Below, piece after piece: positions 25,447 through 31,690 of a DNA stretch of 41,286 nucleotides (the stretch's first letter is position 1; every line of letters starts with the position of its first letter). The position numbers and the translations under genes are program-made. Below the pieces are notes generated by a model, which was given only the letters and a program-made list of their open reading frames with translations, was not told where the DNA came from and made no database searches. This DNA comes from a bacterium (GTDB lineage Bacteria; Electryoneota; AABM5-125-24; Hatepunaeales; Hatepunaeaceae), in contig JAIPJL010000015.1 in the NCBI GenBank assembly GCA_021734165.1, positions 1 through 41,286 of the forward strand, in the 5' to 3' direction.

Positions 25447-26136
25447 TCAGAAGTTTGGTTTATTGTCTAAGTGGTTTTTTAAGTCACTTAATCTTAGTTG
25501 ATAAAGAAAGTCACTTAATCTTAGTTCAAAGAAATGTTCCTTTTCAAACTTCCTTAACTTATTATACAAAACGGGAATTCTAACAACGAGCGCTTTAGGA
25601 ATCATTAACATGGGATTCTCCATCCCGTCCCACATTATATCTGCTTGCTGGTCATTTGTTGCATCTACTAATTGATCGGGATGATCTCCTATTACGCTAT
25701 CAGGATCATTCCATGCATCCAAATCAGATACGTGATCGAGTAATCCTATTGTTCCCGGATCGCTGATTTCCTCCTCAGGGCCGTAGAGGACAGCATAAAC
25801 AGTTGATAGTCCGATGGTATCGTTGAGAAGATCAAGCAAACCGTTGCCAGCAGTGACTGATCCTACCGGTAGGTTGAACGGTTTTTTCCCGGATGGGCCA
25901 GGTGGGTTTGAAGTAGGGTAAACGGTATTACTGAGCAGAGCATACAAATTGAAATTACCTTCTGGATATTCTGCAACTATTACGGGTGTCGTATCAGGAT
26001 GCTGTATCTTGTCAATAGTATTATTATAAAAGCCCAAGTAAGCATCGCTGATATTCATATCATTTGGCCCCAGTTCCTCGTAAATACTCACCAGGATACA
26101 TCTATCGACTGGCCAGATTTTGGGTGGTGTGGACAT
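25447..26136 (-). CDS. Unknown 229-aa protein upstream of the CHAT operon
   Basis: Real by its ribosome binding site (AAGGAG seven bases before ATG 26136) and ordinary codon use. It has no signal peptide, membrane helix or family motif that I recognise. The N-terminus is MSTPPKIWPVDRCILVSIYE. The middle is rich in Pro, Gly, Asp and Asn, including an acidic low-complexity stretch at about 125-165. The C-terminus is basic-helical with an exact repeat, LRLSD, nine residues apart (ELRLSDFLY, QLRLSDLKN), encoded by the 27-bp direct repeat at 25481-25526. It is 151 bp upstream of the TPR-CHAT gene on the same strand and may be part of the same unit. A CHAT substrate or adaptor is one possibility and is speculation. 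Confidence 0.65.
   Translation of the reverse strand: MSTPPKIWPVDRCILVSIYEELGPNDMNISDAYLGFYNNTIDKIQHPDTTPVIVAEYPEGNFNLYALLSNTVYPTSNPPGPSGKKPFNLPVGSVTAGNGLLDLLNDTIGLSTVYAVLYGPEEEISDPGTIGLLDHVSDLDAWNDPDSVIGDHPDQLVDATNDQQADIMWDGMENPMLMIPKALVVRIPVLYNKLRKFEKEHFFELRLSDFLYQLRLSDLKNHLDNKPNF
25481..25526. repeat. 27-bp-period direct repeat at the 3' end of the 229-aa gene
   Basis: AAGTCACTTAATCTTAGTT occurs at 25481-25499 and exactly again at 25508-25526. The 27-bp period equals nine codons, so the frame is kept and the C-terminus carries two LRLSD copies. It looks like a recent tandem duplication. Confidence 0.85.
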
Positions 26137-26489
26137 CTGCTAACTCCTTTGTATAGAAATAATGCGAGAATTTACTCTTAGTTGAATTCTCACTTTTGGC
26201 TTCACTTCAAAAGAATATGCTTTTGCTAAATTACATTAAGAATCTATTAAATGCAAATTGAGATAACAAATAAAATGAAAACCGAGGTATTATTCAAAGA
26301 AAATGATGCACGATGTTTTGTTTTAAGTATAGAATTACTTGCTGAAGCTTAAATAGATAGATAAGCATGTTTTTACTGACAGTTCGACCAATAGGTAACG
26401 GTTTGAAAATGATTAATCCTGCGATGATTGAATTGTATTAATCCGGATTTTCATAGATTCTGTGATAATCGAACAGTTATCCCAAAACC
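26137..26489. other. Gene-free spacer between the 229-aa gene and the tRNA-Leu terminator
   Basis: About 350 bp, AT-rich. It contains GAGAATT/AATTCTC (about 26168-26192), a 7-bp inverted repeat in the leader of the 229-aa gene. A weak minus-strand promoter candidate follows: TTGCAT complement at 26251-26256 and TAATTT complement at 26228-26233, 17 bp apart. A 25-codon plus-strand frame at 26275-26352 has no ribosome binding site and I do not call it a gene. Confidence 0.4.
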
Positions 26490-26527
26490 AAACAGGCTTT
26501 CTTCTATATCTGGAAGAAAGCCTGTTT
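26490..26527 (-). terminator. Intrinsic terminator of tRNA-Leu(GAG)
   Basis: AAACAGGCTTTCTTC (26490-26504) pairs perfectly over 15 bp with GAAGAAAGCCTGTTT (26513-26527). On the minus strand the stem is followed by GGTTTTGGG. It lies four bases beyond the 3' end of the tRNA. Confidence 0.85.
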
Positions 26528-26531
26528 TAAA

Positions 26532-26620
26532 TGGTGCCGAAGGCCGGATTTGAACCGGCACGCCCGAATTTGGACGCTACCCCCTCAAGATAGTGTGTCT
26601 ACCAATTCCACCACTCCGGC
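26532..26620 (-). tRNA. tRNA-Leu (anticodon GAG)
   Basis: On the minus strand GCCGGAG opens the acceptor stem and CTTCGGC closes it (one G-T pair), followed by A and an encoded CCA (26532-26534). The anticodon stem CTATC/GGTAG encloses TTGAGGG, giving anticodon GAG. The T arm is GCCGG-TTCAAAT-CCGGC. A long variable arm (CGTCCAAATTCGGGCG) is as expected for a class II tRNA-Leu. It reads CTC and CTT codons. Confidence 0.95.
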
Positions 26621-26632
26621 ATTAACACCTAT

Positions 26633-26661
26633 ATTATAGCATTTCTATACTGCTACGTCAA
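26633..26661 (-). promoter_or_regulatory. Strong sigma70 promoter of tRNA-Leu(GAG)
   Basis: On the minus strand TTGACG (26656-26661), 17 bp, then a perfect TATAAT (26633-26638). The tRNA 5' end is 12 bp downstream of the -10 box, so transcription starts almost at the mature end. This is the best promoter in the window. Confidence 0.85.
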
Positions 26662-26712
26662 GTGGAATTTTCAGCTATTGGACGATTTGCAGTACATAAT
26701 TTACAAATATTC

Positions 26713-26741
26713 TTGCTTTACTGTTAATGAATTGATATATT
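26713..26741 (+). promoter_or_regulatory. Promoter for secG
   Basis: TTGCTT (26713-26718), 17 bp, TATATT (26736-26741), about 20 bp before the secG start. It is divergent from the tRNA-Leu(GAG) promoter, about 50 bp apart. Confidence 0.55.
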
Positions 26742-26762
26742 TATGATCTTAATCATTAAGGA

Positions 26763-27143
26763 ATGGCTATGATCATAGTAAAATCGATACTTCTTTTTAT
26801 ACACGTAATCGTTTCTGCGCTGCTGGTAATCACGATCCTGCTTCAGGCTTCCAAAGGCGGCGGTCTCTCAGGAACTTTCGGCGGACAGAGTTCAACGGGA
26901 TTTTTAGGTTCGCGCGGTACAGCATCTGCGCTATCAACGATGACTCAGTATCTGGCAGGAGGATTTCTGATTCTCAGTCTTGTTCTTTCGATGATGGCTG
27001 GCGGGAGCCAAAGAACTGAAAGCGTGACTCAGAAAGTGCTCGAACAATCTCCAGCGTCACAACTTCCTGCGGTTGAAGATTTGGATTTCAGCGCACCTTC
27101 AACAGGTGAAAGCGATTCTGAAACTGAACCTATCGAAGAATAA
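26763..27143 (+). CDS. secG: Preprotein translocase subunit SecG
   Basis: A 126-aa inner-membrane subunit of the SecYEG channel that helps SecA-driven translocation. Two transmembrane helices (about 4-27 and 64-81) flank the family hallmark LLQASKGGGLSGTFGGQSST, then FLGSRGTASALSTMT. The C-terminal tail is longer than the core family and acidic (residues about 90-126, ending ESDSETEPIEE). The start is ATG 26763; ATG 26769 is a close alternative. A tRNA-Leu follows 26 bp downstream. secG next to a leucine tRNA is also the arrangement in E. coli (secG-leuU), so the synteny is old or recurrent. The many Sec-dependent signal peptides in this window would pass through this channel. Confidence 0.95.
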   Translation: MAMIIVKSILLFIHVIVSALLVITILLQASKGGGLSGTFGGQSSTGFLGSRGTASALSTMTQYLAGGFLILSLVLSMMAGGSQRTESVTQKVLEQSPASQLPAVEDLDFSAPSTGESDSETEPIEE

Positions 27144-27169
27144 ACCGATAGTAAATAACCTGTAATACT

Positions 27170-27253
27170 GCCGAAGTGGTGAAATTGGTAGACGCGCTGG
27201 TTTCAGGGACCAGTATCCTCCGGGATGTGCCGGTTCGAGTCCGGCCTTCGGCA
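27170..27253 (+). tRNA. tRNA-Leu (anticodon CAG)
   Basis: GCCGAAG pairs with CTTCGGC in the acceptor stem. The anticodon stem CTGGT/ACCAG encloses TTCAGGG, giving anticodon CAG. A class II variable arm (TATCCTCCGGGATG) and T arm GCCGG-TTCGAGT-CCGGC are present. The 3' end is A followed by CAC, so CCA is not encoded, unlike in the GAG tRNA 550 bp away. It probably shares the secG transcript. Confidence 0.93.
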
Positions 27254-27358
27254 CACTATCTGTAAAAGTTAGTAACATTCTGTAGATCAAACAGAAATAC
27301 AGCAAAGTGAAACGATGAGCGAAGAATCTTAATGAAATATGAAAATTACAGATGAATC

Positions 27359-28102
27359 ATGGAAAGATTCGAGCGAAAAGAGTTAAAATACTTAATCAAT
27401 AATAAACATCGTGACGAGCTTCGCCAGCGTTTCATGGTGAACATGCAGCATGATTCATTCTGCTGCGATATTGAGAATAAAGCTTATACTGTCCGAAGTA
27501 TATATCTTGATACTCGTAGTTATCTCTTCTATTTTGAGAAAAAAGACGGTTTGAAAATCCGCAAGAAACTCCGCATCCGAACCTATAATAACAGCCAACC
27601 GAATAATGCCGGATTTCTGGAAATCAAACGCAAACACGGCAATACGGTATTCAAAGAACGCGTCCGGATAAATCTCTCCGAAACCCCTAATATCTTGAAC
27701 GGCGCTGAGCTGCACCCTACAGGGAGCGACACGCATATAGAAAAAATAGCATTAAACCGCTTTATCTATCTAACCAAACGCTTGAAACTTGAACCCAAAA
27801 CGCTAATTACTTACGAACGTGAAGCGTTAATCGGACTGGATGATCCGATGCTGAGAGTTACTTTTGATATGAATCTTCGCAGTTATTCACAACCTAATAT
27901 TGAAGAATTCCTGCGAGAGAAAGATATGAGATCTATTGAAAATTCGCATTTTGTTCTGGAAATTAAATTCGACAGTTATATGCCGGTTTGGATCAGACAT
28001 ATAATCAGGGATTTCGGTTTAAGAGTTCAGGCAATTTCAAAATATTGCCATGGATTAGAGGTTTGGCATCCAAACACCCTTGAACCGATTTCGATTGTAT
28101 GA
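27359..28102 (+). CDS. VTC-domain protein (polyphosphate polymerase-like, TTM fold)
   Basis: A 247-aa soluble protein covering a complete VTC domain. It starts with FERKELKYLI, then SIYLDTRSYLFYFEKKDGLK with basic tunnel residues KIRKKLRIRTY, the acidic-basic strand FLEIKRKHGNTVFKERV, TYERE, and a closing VLEIKFDSYMP strand. The fold is a triphosphate tunnel; the eukaryotic relative Vtc4 makes polyphosphate from ATP. Bacterial copies in this gene order (VTC, DUF4956, CotH) have no settled reaction. The gene starts at ATG 27359 without a strong ribosome binding site, 105 bp after the tRNA. Its stop overlaps the DUF4956 start (ATGA), so the two products are probably made in equal amounts and work together. 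Confidence 0.85.
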   Translation: MERFERKELKYLINNKHRDELRQRFMVNMQHDSFCCDIENKAYTVRSIYLDTRSYLFYFEKKDGLKIRKKLRIRTYNNSQPNNAGFLEIKRKHGNTVFKERVRINLSETPNILNGAELHPTGSDTHIEKIALNRFIYLTKRLKLEPKTLITYEREALIGLDDPMLRVTFDMNLRSYSQPNIEEFLREKDMRSIENSHFVLEIKFDSYMPVWIRHIIRDFGLRVQAISKYCHGLEVWHPNTLEPISIV

Positions 28103-28779
28103 ATTTTCTGAATAATCTAACTCCGGCTCTCAACTACACAATATTCGATGTAGTTTTTAATCTTCTTCTTGCATTCCTGCTTGGTTTTCTGGTCTCCGCA
28201 GTTTACAGGCTCACCAACCGCCATCGAGCGCTTAGTCAGTCTTTCATACTAACTCTGATCATACTGTCTATGGTGGTCGCTCTTGTTATGATGGTTATCG
28301 GGAACAGCATTGCCAGAGCTTTCAGCTTGGTTGGGGCGCTGTCAATAATACGTTTCCGTACCGTAGTAAAGGATAATAGAGATATTGCCTACGTATTCTT
28401 CGCTCTTGCAGCAGGTATGGCTGCCGGAATCGGCAATCATCAGATTGCGATCTTTGGAGTGGGTACTATTCTGCTTGTTTTGATTGTGCTCGATTTTGTA
28501 CAGTTTGGAATAATAAGACGTGGTATTTACCTGCTTCGTTTTCAAATAATTCCAACAGATACGGACGACTCATCTTTTGAGGAAGTTTTTAAGAAATTAC
28601 TTGCTACTTACAGTCGTTTATCAGTTAAAACTGTGAAAATGGGGCAATTTGTTGAACATTCATATCTCGTTAAATTAAAACGTTCGATATCCGATCAGCA
28701 GCTTATATCGGAACTGTCCGCTCTGGAAGGTATGGAGCGTGTTATTCTCTTGTCTGAAGAGAGCGAAAGCGAATTGTAG
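28099..28779 (+). CDS. DUF4956 membrane protein
   Basis: A 226-aa protein with four transmembrane helices in the first 140 residues (TIFDVVFNLLLAFLLGFLVS, ILTLIILSMVVALVMMVIG, FFALAAGMAAGIG, IAIFGVGTILLVLIVLDF). It contains the family core GALSIIRFRTVVKDNRDIAY, which is the signature of DUF4956. A cytoplasmic ferredoxin-like tail follows (about 150-226). It overlaps the VTC gene by 4 bp and is followed 15 bp later by the CotH gene. The family travels with VTC-domain genes, which suggests a membrane partner for phosphate-polymer or phosphoryl-transfer chemistry. The reaction is unknown. Confidence 0.85.
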   Translation: MNFLNNLTPALNYTIFDVVFNLLLAFLLGFLVSAVYRLTNRHRALSQSFILTLIILSMVVALVMMVIGNSIARAFSLVGALSIIRFRTVVKDNRDIAYVFFALAAGMAAGIGNHQIAIFGVGTILLVLIVLDFVQFGIIRRGIYLLRFQIIPTDTDDSSFEEVFKKLLATYSRLSVKTVKMGQFVEHSYLVKLKRSISDQQLISELSALEGMERVILLSEESESEL

Positions 28780-28794
28780 CTTGAGTAAACTACT

Positions 28795-31428
28795 ATGGTT
28801 AGACGACTCAGCGTATTAGTTCCAATCATTTTCCTCCTGAATATTTCAACATCACACATTTCATCGGCACAACCGGAAGAACCGACCCTGCCGGTTTATT
28901 CACTAATAATTGATTCTACATGCATCGAATATTTAAATCATCATTGGTGGACATCAAAGAGATTTCCAGCAATATTAGTTATTGAGGACGATTCCTTGTT
29001 GTGTCATGTGCGTTACAGGGGCGCATCTGCTCGTAACCTACCTAAAAAATCATGGAAGGTATTCTTCGACGACGAAGGCCCTGATGGCATAGAAGAATTA
29101 AACCTTAATTCAGAATATAGAGATCGTTCTATTTCCCGTAATCATTTTTGTCTGGAACTAAGTCGTTTTGCAAATATTCCCACACCACAAACCAGGCATA
29201 TTTCCTTCTATGTTAACGGCATCTATTCAGGTGTTTACCTGGAGGTTGAGAATGTTGATGAATTATTTCTTAGACGGAATTTTCTTGACGTTGGCGCTAT
29301 CTGGAAAGCAATAAATCACGGCGCACACTTTGCGCCATTCATCCAGCGAGAACATTTGTATCTGAACTATGAGCCTAAGATCAAACCACTCGGAGCCGTT
29401 GATACACTTCTAACCAGATTTGCCTGGTTAGTTTATGCTGATCAAGGCGCTATTGAGGAAGGTTTGGAAAATCTGGTTGCAATTGAAGAGGTTCTTACTT
29501 ATTTCGCAGTACAATACATCACTAATAACGGTGACGGTTTTACTAAGAACTACTATACATACGAGAACAACGATGGTCGCTGGATGATCTTTCCCTGGGA
29601 TTGTGATGCAACACTCGGAAACAGCTATCGTGGTGATTGGATAGATGACGCTAATATAATAAATGAAGGATTTCTTAAATATAATGCGTTATTCCAGAGA
29701 TTGATCTCCATTCCTGAGTATAGAGAGAGATTTCTTGAAATTATAGATTATCTGATTAGCGATGGTTTCGATTATTTGGTTGATTGTGTTGAAGAGACCT
29801 TCAATGAGATCAGGCACGATGTGTATATGGACACAGCAAGACTGGGTAATAACGAGGACTTCGAGTTAGAACGGGTAAGGCTGTTTGGATGGCTGCATAA
29901 TAGAACATATTATCTTGAAGACCTTGATTGGTTTAATTGGCTCGGAGTCAGCTCGTTTTCATTTCATCCTGAGTATATTCAGAGTCCATCTGATACATTT
30001 GTAGTCAGCGCTAATTTTACTGAAGAGGCTTACCGGGTATATACTTACATCATTGATTCATCCGGCGCTCAGCATAGGTTTGCGTTGTACGATGACGGCT
30101 ATCATGGTGACCGAGAAGCTGATGATCTAACATACACAGCAAATATTTCTATTCCACACGCATCGCTGCCCTTTCATTTTTCAATATATTGCGCGCCAAA
30201 CTATTGCGAAGGCTATCCTTCACCACCTTCAGGATGGTTATATTACAACATTTTCCCAACTCCATTGCCCGCTATCAGACTTGACGAAGGAAGTCCGGAA
30301 GAACATAATCTGTCTTTCACATCATTTTATCGAAACGAGGTTACCGACACGCAATATTTTGGTTTACTAAATACTACTGATCATTGTATTAACGTCTCAG
30401 ATTGTATAGTTCATGTTGGAAGTGATCATCGAAAATGGCAGATTAGCGAGACGCCTTTACTGAATCCAGATGAAGAACTTATTATTACAAACCACTATGA
30501 TGAAATCAGAGCGTTATTTGAAAATTCGCTTGTAACCGGAGATTTCTGTTTTCCTCTAACGGAAATTGATACTATTCGATTTGAGACATGGGGAGGTCGG
30601 TTGATTACCTCTTCAGTTGTTGGAGACATTAGCAACTATAATGAATCCGTTGAATATATCGTAATAAACGAGATTAATTATAACAGCGCCGATAACTTTA
30701 ATCCGGATGATTGGATAGAATTATACTGCAGAAGAGGTGAATTTGATTTAACCGGTTGGATATTGAAAGATCAGATGGAAAATCATGAGTATGAAATACC
30801 TGCGGGAACTCGATTATCTACAGATCATTATTTAGTAATCGCTCAAAACCCAGAATTATTTGAGGAATGCTTTCCCGATGTTACTCCGGTTATAGGTGGA
30901 TATTATTTCAGTTTTAGTGGTAGTGGAGATGAGATCAGGCTTTTCGATAATAGTGGCGTTTTAGTTGATCATGTGCGCTATGATGATAATAATCCCTGGC
31001 CCAATGATGCTGATGGAGAAGGTCCTACTTTAGAGTTAATAAATCCTTGGGAAGCCAATTATGGAGCGGAAAATTGGAGAGCTTCTGATGACGATCACCC
31101 ATACGGCTCACCCTGTGAACGAAATTCAAGCTACGCCTCTGTAAAAGAGAAAACATTAACACCCACATCCTTATGTCTGAATTCCATTTATCCGAATCCA
31201 GCAAACGGACAGGTAACTATCTCATGGAATCAACCGGGTAATGTAAATCCAGATCTGACAATATATGATTTGCAGGGCAGGCAGATCGCGAATCTCACCG
31301 TAAATAAGTACTCTCCGGGAAATCATTCTGTAACATGGAATGCTCACGAAATGCCTGCCGGAATATACTTAATCAGGTTTGAGTTTAATAATTATTTGGA
31401 AATAGAAAAAGTCGCGCTAATCAAGTGA
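28795..31428 (+). CDS. CotH-kinase protein with lamin-tail domain and T9SS sorting domain
   Basis: An 877-aa secreted protein. Signal peptide at 1-30 (cleaved near ISSAQPEE). The CotH domain (about 60-370) has HVRYRGASARNLPKKSWKVF, the YLEVENVDELFLRRNF segment and the catalytic WMIFPWDCDATLGNS with the metal-binding Asp residues. CotH proteins are protein kinases with an atypical fold, first known from Bacillus spore coats. Next come a beta-rich linker (about 395-500) and a lamin-tail domain (about 620-765; VINEINYNSADNFNPDDWIE, LTGWILKD). The end is a T9SS sorting domain (IYPNPANGQVTISWN, YDLQGRQ, MPAGIYLIRF, KVALIK). It closes the VTC - DUF4956 - CotH cassette, 15 bp after DUF4956. Extracellular phosphorylation is inferred. 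Confidence 0.9.
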   Translation: MVRRLSVLVPIIFLLNISTSHISSAQPEEPTLPVYSLIIDSTCIEYLNHHWWTSKRFPAILVIEDDSLLCHVRYRGASARNLPKKSWKVFFDDEGPDGIEELNLNSEYRDRSISRNHFCLELSRFANIPTPQTRHISFYVNGIYSGVYLEVENVDELFLRRNFLDVGAIWKAINHGAHFAPFIQREHLYLNYEPKIKPLGAVDTLLTRFAWLVYADQGAIEEGLENLVAIEEVLTYFAVQYITNNGDGFTKNYYTYENNDGRWMIFPWDCDATLGNSYRGDWIDDANIINEGFLKYNALFQRLISIPEYRERFLEIIDYLISDGFDYLVDCVEETFNEIRHDVYMDTARLGNNEDFELERVRLFGWLHNRTYYLEDLDWFNWLGVSSFSFHPEYIQSPSDTFVVSANFTEEAYRVYTYIIDSSGAQHRFALYDDGYHGDREADDLTYTANISIPHASLPFHFSIYCAPNYCEGYPSPPSGWLYYNIFPTPLPAIRLDEGSPEEHNLSFTSFYRNEVTDTQYFGLLNTTDHCINVSDCIVHVGSDHRKWQISETPLLNPDEELIITNHYDEIRALFENSLVTGDFCFPLTEIDTIRFETWGGRLITSSVVGDISNYNESVEYIVINEINYNSADNFNPDDWIELYCRRGEFDLTGWILKDQMENHEYEIPAGTRLSTDHYLVIAQNPELFEECFPDVTPVIGGYYFSFSGSGDEIRLFDNSGVLVDHVRYDDNNPWPNDADGEGPTLELINPWEANYGAENWRASDDDHPYGSPCERNSSYASVKEKTLTPTSLCLNSIYPNPANGQVTISWNQPGNVNPDLTIYDLQGRQIANLTVNKYSPGNHSVTWNAHEMPAGIYLIRFEFNNYLEIEKVALIK

Positions 31429-31454
31429 GCAAAAGTGGTTCTTCACTGTTTTGC
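31429..31454 (+). terminator. Possible terminator hairpin after the CotH gene
   Basis: GCAAAAGTG (31429-31437) pairs with CAC..TTTTGC (31444-31454) with a two-base bulge, directly after the stop. The T-run lies inside the stem, not after it, so activity is uncertain. A TTGACT hexamer at 31523 with TATTAT at 31544 may be part of the next gene's promoter, although the 15-bp spacer is short. Nothing else is seen in the 262-bp gap. Confidence 0.4.
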
Positions 31455-31690
31455 GTGCGTAATTATTATTAATTAAAAACAAAGCACTGTCTGGTGAGTC
31501 GTTTTATAGAAAAAAACTTGTATTGACTTGCAAATTCTAAAATTATTATTTTAATTAAATATATAGCTGTGAGTTTATTAGGATCGGACTTGGCTATCAA
31601 TATTGCGTCTTTTCACCAAAACCATGTAAGTAGTTTTTAGATTTTATTAATAAATAGTGGCGGTACTGATTAAACAAGGAGTAAGATAAC

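Noticed and set aside
25305-25583. 92-aa plus-strand frame before the 229-aa gene's end
   Set aside because: No ribosome binding site, overlaps the 229-aa gene antisense and the CHAT leader palindrome, no domain.
26275-26352. 25-codon plus-strand frame in the gap before the tRNA
   Set aside because: No ribosome binding site, no similarity to anything I know, and shorter than can be judged.
27099-27305. Minus-strand frame containing GLEPAHPGG-type sequence
   Set aside because: It is the antisense of tRNA-Leu(CAG); this peptide is a well-known false gene over tRNAs.
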